From positions 1 through 35,144 of the forward strand of contig JAQTXC010000028.1 in assembly GCA_028689015.1 (NCBI GenBank): DNA of 35,144 nucleotides, read 5' to 3'. Positions 25,660 to 32,538 of the stretch are shown here, in pieces. This DNA comes from Dechloromonas sp. (GTDB lineage Bacteria; Pseudomonadota; Gammaproteobacteria; Burkholderiales; Rhodocyclaceae). Position 1 is the first letter of the stretch. Each line of letters begins with the position of its first letter. Position numbers and translations under genes: made by a program. The notes under the pieces are model-generated. The model had not been told where the DNA came from. It saw nothing but the letters and a program-made list of their open reading frames with translations, and searched no databases.

Positions 25660-26069
25660 ATGAGGGCGCAGGCCGCCTCAGGCTTGACGATGCGAAAGCC
25701 GAGCGTCGTTCGGCCCCGCAGTTTGAGCAGTGCCTTGTCCTTGCTGACCAGCAGGTCGGCCTGGCTGCGGGCAGCGAGTTCGAGAAATTTCTGATCGTCG
25801 CGATCCTTGCAGCGCGGCAGCGGCGGTGCTTCACCATCGGCCACCACCTGCACCCACCGGCAGTAGCGCTGCCAGCGTTCGGCGATCATCGCCGGCGTCA
25901 GCTTGAGTTGCGGATAGGTCAATACGCGCTGCAACTCGTCCAGCGTGCGCTGGTCGGCCAGACAGGTGATGCGACCGGCCTCCAGAGCGGCCATGATGGG
26001 AACCGCATCCACGTTGGCCCAGTGAAAGAGGTCGAGGACCACGTTGGTATCGAGAACGATGCGGAGCAT
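25653..26069 (-). CDS. PIN-domain ribonuclease-like protein (COG1569-type), no visible antitoxin
   Basis: This 138-residue PIN-domain protein starts MLRIVLDTNVVLDLFHW. The acidic residues fit the metal site: Asp7, Glu45 (TLDELQRVL), Asp89/Asp91 (CKDRDDQKF) and Asp111 (VSKDKALLK). It resembles the putative-toxin PIN_3 group, whose members often stand alone. No antitoxin-like gene is adjacent: upstream is a divergent cyclase and downstream the convergent pelG. The start at 26069 follows a perfect 20-bp palindrome containing TATAAT, and no ribosome-binding site is seen, so the message may be leaderless. An in-frame extension to 26129 crosses the palindrome and is rejected. Target and role are unknown. 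Confidence 0.85.
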   Translation of the reverse strand: MLRIVLDTNVVLDLFHWANVDAVPIMAALEAGRITCLADQRTLDELQRVLTYPQLKLTPAMIAERWQRYCRWVQVVADGEAPPLPRCKDRDDQKFLELAARSQADLLVSKDKALLKLRGRTTLGFRIVKPEAACALIA

Positions 26070-26089
26070 GGGGCCATTATAATGGCCCC
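26070..26089. promoter_or_regulatory. Perfect 20-bp palindrome with a -10 element in both directions
   Basis: GGGGCCATTATAATGGCCCC is perfectly self-complementary and ends one base before the PIN-gene ATG. TATAAT is read at 26078-26083 on plus and, by symmetry, at 26081-26076 on minus. No good -35 hexamer is found 16-18 bases from either copy. It could be an operator overlying divergent promoters for the PIN gene and the adenylate cyclase gene. Confidence 0.5.
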
Positions 26090-26127
26090 TCTTCATTACT
26101 TGCGGCCATCGTCGAGCGCATTCTTGC

Positions 26128-27477
26128 ATGTCCTCTTTTCACAAAAGAATCGCCTTGCGCATTGCCGCTAGCAGTTTGTTGCTGGCCTGCATTGCTACCC
26201 CTGTCGCCTGGCTGGTGGCTCGTGAAGCGGCAGAGCAAAGCATCGTCTCCCTGGCGATGGAAGAATCGAGTGGTTTGCTGCAGTTTTTTCATGCCAACGA
26301 TTTGCCGGGTGCGGTAGCGCCCAGCCAGGCAGAGGATGCGGCAAAGGCGATTGCTGGCGGTCTGTTCGATATTGCTGAAATTTACGATCCTTCCGGGAAG
26401 AAGCTGGCAGAGGCACTGACGGCCGAGGGGAAGGCGATCGAGGTACATTTGCCGCCGCATGTGGCGCCGAATTACCGGGAGCCGTCCTACCAGACACTGA
26501 AAATTGCCGGACAGTATTGGGTTTTGCGGGTCTTCATTCCACTACGCCCGGATGAGCAGCGTCTCAGCGGTCCAGTGTCTGCTTATTTTGAGGGGGTGCG
26601 GGTTGTACCGGATTGGCAGAGAGACCAAATCTACCGCAGTTCCCTGATGGTGGCCTTGATGGCTGGTCTGGCCTCGTTGCTGTGTGGCGCAGTACTTTAT
26701 CCGGTACTGCTTCGCCTTTATGCGGAAAATGAACAGACCAGCCAACAGTTGCTCGCGTCGCAGGAGGCCTTGATTGAGACCTTGCAGCAATCCGAGCAGG
26801 AACTGGAGCGCAAGGTCAGCCAGAGAACCGAGGAATTACAGCAGGCGCAGGCGCGGACTGTCGAGTTGCTGCATAACATTCTGCCCATCGATATCGCCAA
26901 TGAATTGTCGGAAACGGGCGTGGTTCGCTCGGTGCGGCACGATGCTGTTAGCATTTTGTTCGCCGATTTCAGTCAATTTACCCAAGCTGTTGCCACCATG
27001 CCGGCCGACCGTATGGTCGCCGAATTGAACGAAATTTTTGTTGCCTTTGACCGGATCGCCGACGATTGCGGGGTGGAAAAGATCAAGACGATTGGCGACG
27101 CTTACATGGCTGCTGCCGGCTTACCCAAGGCTTGTTCAGATCATGCACAGCGCTGCGTCCGGGCGGCTCTGGAAATGCTGGAATTTATCGATCAGCGTAA
27201 TCAGTTGACGGCCTTCAAGTGGGCCTTGCGGGTGGGCATTCATTCCGGGCCAGTGGTTGCCGGGGTCGTGGGCAAGCGCAAGTATGCGTTTGATATCTGG
27301 GGTGATACCGTCAATATCGCCGCGCGCATGGAAGGTGCCAGCGATGCCGGACGGATCAATGTTTCCGCCTATACCTTTGACTTGATACAGAAAGAGTTTG
27401 CCTGTACCTACCGTGGCAAGCTCGATGCCAAGGGAAAAGGCATGCTGGACATGTATTACGTGGTCGGCAGCCGTTGA
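26128..27477 (+). CDS. Membrane-bound class III adenylate cyclase
   Basis: This 449-residue protein has an N-terminal membrane helix (about 10-30), a periplasmic sensor region (about 31-170), a second helix (about 172-195), a coiled coil (about 200-245) and a class III cyclase domain (about 265-447). Metal-binding Asp280 (LFADFSQFT) and Asp324 (TIGDAYM) are present. The adenine-selecting pair is the Lys in EKIKTIGD and Asp389 in YAFDIWGD, and the transition-state Arg400 is in NIAARME. These point to cAMP rather than cGMP production. There is no obvious HAMP domain between helix and coiled coil. The gene overlaps dusC by one base and is divergent from the PIN gene. The ribosome site is weak. 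The signal sensed is unknown. Confidence 0.92.
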   Translation: MSSFHKRIALRIAASSLLLACIATPVAWLVAREAAEQSIVSLAMEESSGLLQFFHANDLPGAVAPSQAEDAAKAIAGGLFDIAEIYDPSGKKLAEALTAEGKAIEVHLPPHVAPNYREPSYQTLKIAGQYWVLRVFIPLRPDEQRLSGPVSAYFEGVRVVPDWQRDQIYRSSLMVALMAGLASLLCGAVLYPVLLRLYAENEQTSQQLLASQEALIETLQQSEQELERKVSQRTEELQQAQARTVELLHNILPIDIANELSETGVVRSVRHDAVSILFADFSQFTQAVATMPADRMVAELNEIFVAFDRIADDCGVEKIKTIGDAYMAAAGLPKACSDHAQRCVRAALEMLEFIDQRNQLTAFKWALRVGIHSGPVVAGVVGKRKYAFDIWGDTVNIAARMEGASDAGRINVSAYTFDLIQKEFACTYRGKLDAKGKGMLDMYYVVGSR

Positions 27478-28442
27478 TGGGGCGCATTCTTCTCGCTCCA
27501 ATGGAGGGACTGGCTGATCCGTTGATGCGCCAGGTGTTGACCGCGCTCGGCGGTTACGACTGGGGAATCTGTGAATTCATCCGGGTGACCGAAAGCGTGC
27601 TGCCGACGCGGACCTTTTTACGCACCTGCCCGGAGCTTCTGAACGACAGCAAAACTGCCTGCGGGACGCCGATGCGCGTCCAGTTGCTGGGTTCTGACCC
27701 GCATTTCATGGCGGCCAACGCCGAGCGGTTGGTCAAGCATCGGCCGGCCGGGGTCGACCTCAATTTTGGTTGCCCGGCGCCTACGGTTTTTCGGCACCGT
27801 GGCGGTTCGGCCCTGCTCGGTGAGCCCGAGGTCCTGCACGCCATTGTCAGCGCGGTGCGGGCCGTGGTTCCGGTCGACCTCCCGTTTACGGCAAAAATGC
27901 GCCTCGGTATCAACGACGACTCGCTGGCTGTCGCGTGTGCCCAGGCTATTGAAGCGGCTGGAGCGGACGAATTGATCGTTCATGGCCGGACCAAGGTCGA
28001 TGGTTACAAGCCGCCGGCCCGCTGGCATTTGATCGATCGTGTCCGCTCGGCGGTCAACATCCCGCTGATCGCCAACGGCGAAGTGTGGACGGTCGAGGAT
28101 TTTCGCAATTGCCAGCAGTTGTCCGGTTGTGCTGACATCATGCTTGGTCGTGGGGCGCTGGCTGACCCCTTGTTGCCGCGCAAGGTGCGGGGAGAGGCGA
28201 CGGGGGGCTGGGCCGAGCTGGTTCCGGCCGTGGCGACCTACTGGTTTGGCGTGCGTGAGCGGGTTTTGCCAGAGCACGCCGGCGGTCGACTCAAGCAATG
28301 GCTGATGTTGCTGCGTCGCCATTACCCGGCGGCCGAACAGTTATACCAGCAATTGCGACCCGTCAAGGCGGCGGCGGAGATGGATCGTTTGCTGCTGCAG
28401 GCCGGCATCATCGACCGCCTGCCATCTGCTTTCAAGGCTTGA
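27477..28442 (+). CDS. dusC: tRNA-dihydrouridine(16) synthase DusC
   Basis: This FMN-dependent enzyme reduces uridine 16 in the tRNA D-loop. The 321-residue protein begins MGRILLAPMEGLADPLMR and includes CEFIRVTES, LNFGCPAPTVFRHRGGSALL (catalytic Cys99) and VHGRTKVDGYKPPARW, all features of the DusC branch rather than DusA or DusB. The ATG at 27477 overlaps the stop of the cyclase gene (TGATG). A TTG three bases upstream is the alternative start. It is followed two bases later by the TrmB-like methyltransferase gene, so two tRNA-modification-type proteins are likely co-expressed. Confidence 0.93.
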   Translation: MGRILLAPMEGLADPLMRQVLTALGGYDWGICEFIRVTESVLPTRTFLRTCPELLNDSKTACGTPMRVQLLGSDPHFMAANAERLVKHRPAGVDLNFGCPAPTVFRHRGGSALLGEPEVLHAIVSAVRAVVPVDLPFTAKMRLGINDDSLAVACAQAIEAAGADELIVHGRTKVDGYKPPARWHLIDRVRSAVNIPLIANGEVWTVEDFRNCQQLSGCADIMLGRGALADPLLPRKVRGEATGGWAELVPAVATYWFGVRERVLPEHAGGRLKQWLMLLRRHYPAAEQLYQQLRPVKAAAEMDRLLLQAGIIDRLPSAFKA

Positions 28443-28444
28443 GC

Positions 28445-29134
28445 ATGGACGCCAATTCCCGCGTGATTGACAGTGCTCAGGATGGGCCGCACCCGGACCT
28501 GCCGGCTTTGTTGCAACGGCACCTGGCCCATCCTTTTCGCAAGCCGCTGCTTGAATACAACCGCGCAGCCCTGGCGCAGGCGCTGGTTGCCCACCGTGCC
28601 TTTGACCCGCAGGCGCCGCTGATTGTCGACGCCGGTTGTGGTGTCGGCTGGAGCACGCTGCGCATTGCGGCTGATTTTCCTGATCATTTCGTCATTGGCG
28701 TCGATCAGTCGAGTGACCGTATCGCCCGCGGTAAACCGCTGCCGATACCCAAAAATGCCGTACTGGTCCGCGCCGATCTGGTCGATTTCTGGCGTTTGCT
28801 GGCGGGGCAGGGCATCCGCCTGGCCAGGCATTACAACCTTTATCCCAATCCCTGGCCCAAGATCGGCCACCTGGCGCGGCGCTGGCATGGTCATGCCGTC
28901 TTCCCGGTTTGGCGCCAGTTGGGTGGCGTGGTCGAATGCCGTAGCAACTGGTCAATTTATATTCAGGAAATGGCCTATGGCCTCAGCATTCTGAGCGCGC
29001 AGCCTGTGCAGGCCGAGCCGTTCACGACCGATGATCCGCTGACGCCGTTCGAGAAGAAATACCGTGCCTCGGGCCATGCCTTATGGCGCTGCCAGGTTGA
29101 TTTCAATCACCCGCCCGAGGTGGGGGCTGCATGA
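28445..29134 (+). CDS. TrmB-like SAM-dependent methyltransferase
   Basis: This 229-residue Rossmann-fold methyltransferase has SAM motif I as DAGCGVGWS (62-70), an acidic end of strand 2 (IGVDQS), and NLYPNPWPK at 131-139. The last is close to the PDPWPKKRH-type motif of tRNA (guanine-N7)-methyltransferase TrmB, but the usual acidic residue is replaced by Asn. It may be a paralogue of TrmB with a changed substrate. The ATG is at 28445, two bases after the dusC stop; a long in-frame extension upstream lies inside dusC and is rejected. Being downstream of dusC supports an RNA substrate but does not prove it. Confidence 0.8.
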   Translation: MDANSRVIDSAQDGPHPDLPALLQRHLAHPFRKPLLEYNRAALAQALVAHRAFDPQAPLIVDAGCGVGWSTLRIAADFPDHFVIGVDQSSDRIARGKPLPIPKNAVLVRADLVDFWRLLAGQGIRLARHYNLYPNPWPKIGHLARRWHGHAVFPVWRQLGGVVECRSNWSIYIQEMAYGLSILSAQPVQAEPFTTDDPLTPFEKKYRASGHALWRCQVDFNHPPEVGAA

Positions 29135-29186
29135 TCGGGCAGCTTGCGCCAGCGACTTCAGCGGTTTCGACCAACGGCGGCTCGCG

Positions 29187-29507
29187 ATGAATGTTTGTCA
29201 GCAATGCGGCGCCTGTTGTGCCAGCCTGCGGGTCGATTTTCATCCGGCTGAACTGGCCGACGGCGCCTACGCCTGGGGGGCGGGCGTCCCCGTCACCATG
29301 ACCCTGCCGTTGACACCGGCCATGGTGCGAATGAAGGGAACGGACGATGCCGTGCCGCGCTGCGTGGCCCTGCTTGGTGAGATCGGCGTGGCGGTAAATT
29401 GCGCCATTTATGACGGTCGACCGTCACCGTGCCGTGAATTTTCGACCGAGCACGATGCCTGTCGACGGGCTCGTCAGCGCTGTGGCTTGCCGCCGCTGGC
29501 TGATTAA
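29187..29507 (+). CDS. YkgJ-family cysteine-cluster protein
   Basis: This 106-residue protein has nine cysteines: Cys4, Cys7, Cys10 and Cys11 in NVCQQCGACCASL, then Cys59, Cys72, Cys82, Cys92 and Cys99. This is the YkgJ/UPF0153 pattern, a family proposed to bind zinc or an Fe-S cluster and of unknown role. No signal peptide or membrane segment is seen. The ATG at 29187 precedes the first Cys motif; earlier in-frame codons run back into the methyltransferase gene and carry no family sequence. It lies 52 bases after the TrmB-like gene and may be the last gene of the same transcript. Confidence 0.82.
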   Translation: MNVCQQCGACCASLRVDFHPAELADGAYAWGAGVPVTMTLPLTPAMVRMKGTDDAVPRCVALLGEIGVAVNCAIYDGRPSPCREFSTEHDACRRARQRCGLPPLAD

Positions 29508-29596
29508 GTGTCGTCGCAAGGCCGATTGCGGGCCGGCGGCGAGCGGCCTGTCGCCTGCTAGAATGCGCCGACCCCTTTTCAGGCTGAGTTGTTGCG

Positions 29597-31177
29597 ATGG
29601 ATGAGTTGATGCTGTTTTGGCACCAGTCCGGTGCCTGGTTGATTGCGGCGGTCCTGCTGGCCATCACCCTGGGTTTTGTCCTGCGCTTTCTCCTGCCGGC
29701 CACTTTGCTGGCCCGCCACCTGAAGCGGGCGAATGCAGGGCTGAAGCGTCGGCGCGCCGACCCGGCACCGTTCGATCCGGACACTCTGGGCGAATTGATG
29801 ACGCTGCCCGTCTTGCAGCATGCCTGGCGGGAATATCGGCAAACCCTGCATGTCCAAAGTGATCCGAAACACCCCGCCGAGACGCGGCGCTGGCGGTCGA
29901 CGGCGATGGCGGAGGATTTTTTCACCGAGCAAAGCGTGGTCGATACACCGCTCAAGACGGCTTTTTACAAGCACTTGCCGGGTATTTTGACGGGCATTGG
30001 CATCATTGGCACTTTTACCGGGCTGATTGCTGGTCTGGCCGGTTTCGAGGTCTCCGGCGACCCGCTCCGGGTCAGGGAAAGCCTGCGGGTGCTCATTCTT
30101 AGCGTGGGTCAGGCGTTTACCGTGTCGGCGGCGGCAATTACGCTGGCCATGCTGATTACCTGGCTGGAGAAGGCGATTGTCACCCTGTGTTATCGCCGGG
30201 TGGGCGAACTGGTCCAGCAAATCGACAGTCTGTTCGACGCGGGTGTCGGCGAAGAGTATCTGGCCCGTCTGGTGCGGGCTGCCGAGCATTCGGCGGCCCA
30301 GGCCAGTCGTTTGCAACAGACTATCGCCACCGAGTTGCGTCAGGGCATGGCGGCCATGCTGGCCGAGCAGCAGGCGGCCGTCCAACGGCAACAGGCCCAG
30401 TTGGCTGGGCAGATTGCTCAGGCGGTGGCGGCATCGGTCGGTCATGTGCTGCAAACACCGCTGGAGCGGATGTCGGCGGCGGTTGAGCGTTTGGGTGGCG
30501 AGCAGAACCTGTCGTTGAGCCAGACCCTGGCCGGCGTGCTCGAACATTTCCAGTCGCGGCTGGATGACACCTTCGGGCAGCGCCAGGACGGTCTGGAGAG
30601 CTTGCTGGCCCACACAGCGGATTCGCTTACGCGGGCGGCAGGTGAATTGTCGCAGGTGGCCGGACGGCTGAACCAGGCTGGTCAGGGGGCAGTCGATAGC
30701 GCGGCCGGACGCCTCGACCGGGCTGGGCAGGGCGTTGGCCAGGCGGCCGAGGTGCTGGTCGGCAGTACGGCGGATATGGCTGCTTCGGCGAGTGCCATGG
30801 CGCAGGCGGCGCAGGCTATCGGCAGTGGTCTGGCCGAGCAGCAGGCGACGGTCATGGCGATGGGCCGCTTGGTCGCCGATTTGCGGTCTACGGTTGAAAC
30901 AGCCAAGCGCGAGGCGAATTTGAGCGGCCAGTTGCTAGGGCGCATGGAAGCGGCAAGCGGCGTGTTGGCCGAAGCCAGTCACGCGGTCGACGGCTATTTG
31001 CACGGCATTTCCGGCGTTCTGGCCACTGCGCATGAAAATTTTGGCGAACAACTGGAAGCAAGCGTTGGTCGGGCGCATGCTCAATTCCAGCAACAGATGA
31101 CGCAGGCCATTGAGGCCCTGAAGGGGGCGGTCGAAGATTTGTCCGATGCCCTGGCGGTGATGGAGCCTCGCCCGTGA
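29597..31177 (+). CDS. zorA: ZorA-like MotA/TolQ/ExbB proton-channel protein with helical tail
   Basis: This 526-residue membrane protein has an N-terminal helix (about 12-35), a cytoplasmic stretch, and paired channel helices at about 129-148 (GILTGIGIIGTFTGLIAGLAGF) and 173-192 (AFTVSAAAITLAMLITWLEK). After about residue 225 comes a long Ala/Gln-rich, largely helical tail. This is the layout of ZorA from Zorya anti-phage systems, where a ZorA5B2-type channel carries an intracellular tail and uses ion flow. The tail here is about 300 residues, shorter than in the roughly 700-residue ZorA of the E. coli type I system as I recall it. A TAGAAT at 29559-29564 may be the -10. The gene overlaps zorB by four bases (GTGA). 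A flagellar stator is unlikely because MotA lacks such a tail. Confidence 0.85.
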   Translation: MDELMLFWHQSGAWLIAAVLLAITLGFVLRFLLPATLLARHLKRANAGLKRRRADPAPFDPDTLGELMTLPVLQHAWREYRQTLHVQSDPKHPAETRRWRSTAMAEDFFTEQSVVDTPLKTAFYKHLPGILTGIGIIGTFTGLIAGLAGFEVSGDPLRVRESLRVLILSVGQAFTVSAAAITLAMLITWLEKAIVTLCYRRVGELVQQIDSLFDAGVGEEYLARLVRAAEHSAAQASRLQQTIATELRQGMAAMLAEQQAAVQRQQAQLAGQIAQAVAASVGHVLQTPLERMSAAVERLGGEQNLSLSQTLAGVLEHFQSRLDDTFGQRQDGLESLLAHTADSLTRAAGELSQVAGRLNQAGQGAVDSAAGRLDRAGQGVGQAAEVLVGSTADMAASASAMAQAAQAIGSGLAEQQATVMAMGRLVADLRSTVETAKREANLSGQLLGRMEAASGVLAEASHAVDGYLHGISGVLATAHENFGEQLEASVGRAHAQFQQQMTQAIEALKGAVEDLSDALAVMEPRP

Positions 31178-31896
31178 GTCTGTTGCGTGGCCGGCGGCGG
31201 GCGCCCTCGCGCAACGGCGAAGAGGCGGAAAAACCCTTCTGGATTTCCTTCTCCGACCTGATGTCGGCGCTGATGGTCCTTTTCCTGGTGGCGCTGACGG
31301 TGGCCCTGATGGTGGTGACGCACGACGTGTCGCGGGTGGCTGACCTCAAAGAGGAGCGGGAAACGGAAATCGAGCGCCTGATGCGGCGCTTGCAGGCCTC
31401 GGTCGAACGCTTTCCCGGCGTGGTGCTGCGTGGCAGCGTCATCGATTTTGGCGAACGGGCGCGTTTTGAAACCAATAGCCACCGCCTGTTGCCGGAGCAG
31501 GGCGGGTTGCTGCGGGCTTTTGTGCCCAGCGTGTTGGCGCTGGCCCGTGATCCGGCAGGCGAAAAATGGATTAAACGCATCGTCGTCGAAGGCTATGCCG
31601 ACCCGCGTGGCAGCTATCTGCATAATCTGGACCTTAGTTTGCGGCGCTCCGAGCGGGTCTTGTGCGTCCTGCTTTTTCCCGAGCAAGGGCCGGAAGTGCT
31701 GAGCGAGGCGGATCGGCAATTGGTGCGCGAATTATTCCGGGTGGCCGGTGCGTCGTACAACAGCCAGCGTGACAGCGCCGATGCCAGTCGCCGCATCGAA
31801 TTGCGCCTGGAGTTCTGGCAGACGGATGAAGAGAAGCCGGCGCTGCCGAGCCTGCCGCAACTGGCCGAGCAGCGTTGCCCGCTGGATGCACCATGA
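31174..31896 (+). CDS. zorB: ZorB-like OmpA-domain stator protein
   Basis: This 240-residue protein has a short cytoplasmic start, one membrane helix (about 25-48) with the ion-carrying Asp28 in FWISFSDLMSALMVLFL, a helical linker, and an OmpA-like peptidoglycan-binding domain (about 95-230). The domain contains VVEGYADPRGSYLHNLDLSLRRSERV. FWISFSDLM is characteristic of ZorB and MotB-like partners. It starts at GTG inside the end of zorA, and its stop overlaps the next gene (ATGA, 31893-31896). Together with ZorA it should form a peptidoglycan-anchored inner-membrane motor-like channel. The key Asp is intact, so ion conduction is plausible. Confidence 0.86.
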   Translation: MSLLRGRRRAPSRNGEEAEKPFWISFSDLMSALMVLFLVALTVALMVVTHDVSRVADLKEERETEIERLMRRLQASVERFPGVVLRGSVIDFGERARFETNSHRLLPEQGGLLRAFVPSVLALARDPAGEKWIKRIVVEGYADPRGSYLHNLDLSLRRSERVLCVLLFPEQGPEVLSEADRQLVRELFRVAGASYNSQRDSADASRRIELRLEFWQTDEEKPALPSLPQLAEQRCPLDAP

Positions 31897-32456
31897 GTGC
31901 AGAGACTTTGGATGCGCTGCAGCGACGCTTGCAGAAACACTTTGTCGGCGACAGCGGCCAGCGTTTTCGCCAGCAGTTGGATGCCAGCATTCCGACCCGC
32001 TGGCGTGCCGTCGAGCAGGCTTTACTGCCGCTACGCGGTCATCGTTCGGCCGAGCGGGTGGCGCAGGGGGTCGTCGCCTTGCGTTTGGCCGGGAGTGAAA
32101 CGGCGTATCCCGAAATCAAATACGCCTGCCACGGTCTGGCCCGGCCGATGGATTGGGATGGGCGCTTGCTGATCGACGAGCCGGGCATGCTGGATGCCTT
32201 GCTGGCCGCGTTGGATCGTCTGCGCTATCGCCCTCGCTGCTATGCCGCCTGTTATCGCGGCTTGTTGGCAGCCTGGACGCAGGACATTCTGGGCAATCCG
32301 GCGATGATTGAGCACACTGCTCGCCTGCCGGCCTTGCAGCGCTTGCTGGCGGTACTCAAGTTGATGCGGGCCAATGTGGCAAAAATGGGCCACGGTGCCC
32401 GCTGGGGGCGTTACATCGATCGACTGGAACAGTTGGCCGAGCAGGCAAGAATCTGA
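31893..32456 (+). CDS. Short third protein of the Zor-like locus, possible ZorC-related fragment
   Basis: This 187-residue soluble, mostly helical protein is translationally coupled to zorB. I do not recognise it with certainty. The stretch RPRCYAACYRGLLAAW (about 113-128) resembles the region of EH-signature (ZorC) proteins where a Cys-Tyr-Arg-Gly-Leu-Leu segment follows an acidic/leucine helix. The family is however usually around three times longer, as I recall. It could be the N-terminal part of a ZorC whose remainder has been lost, or a distinct small component. The frame stops cleanly at 32456, and only 82 bases separate it from the tal stop, so there is no room for a downstream remnant or for ZorD. 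Confidence 0.5.
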   Translation: MSAETLDALQRRLQKHFVGDSGQRFRQQLDASIPTRWRAVEQALLPLRGHRSAERVAQGVVALRLAGSETAYPEIKYACHGLARPMDWDGRLLIDEPGMLDALLAALDRLRYRPRCYAACYRGLLAAWTQDILGNPAMIEHTARLPALQRLLAVLKLMRANVAKMGHGARWGRYIDRLEQLAEQARI

Positions 32457-32493
32457 GTGCGATGCCGGATGTCGGGCCGGACGGGTGCAAGAA

Positions 32494-32524
32494 GTCGGCA
32501 TGGCCGACATCGGTCAGCCATGCC
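32494..32524. terminator. Hairpin between convergent Zor-like genes and tal
   Basis: GGCATGGC (32497-32504) and GCCATGCC (32517-32524) make a perfect 8-bp stem with a 12-base loop. A competing small stem, GTCGGC (32494-32499) with GCCGAC (32503-32508), uses the same left region. It sits between convergent gene ends, as a terminator would, but lacks a T-run. Confidence 0.4.
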
Positions 32525-32538
32525 CTGCCCCCCGGTGC

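Noticed and set aside
29414-29436. GACGGTCGACCGTC palindrome in the YkgJ-family gene
   Set aside because: Short palindrome in GC-rich coding sequence with no positional reason to be functional.
29597-31896. Flagellar MotA/MotB or ExbB/TolQ-TolR identity for the channel pair
   Set aside because: The long cytoplasmic helical tail after the channel helices, the OmpA partner and the third coupled gene fit ZorA/ZorB better; no flagellar or Ton/Tol genes are nearby.
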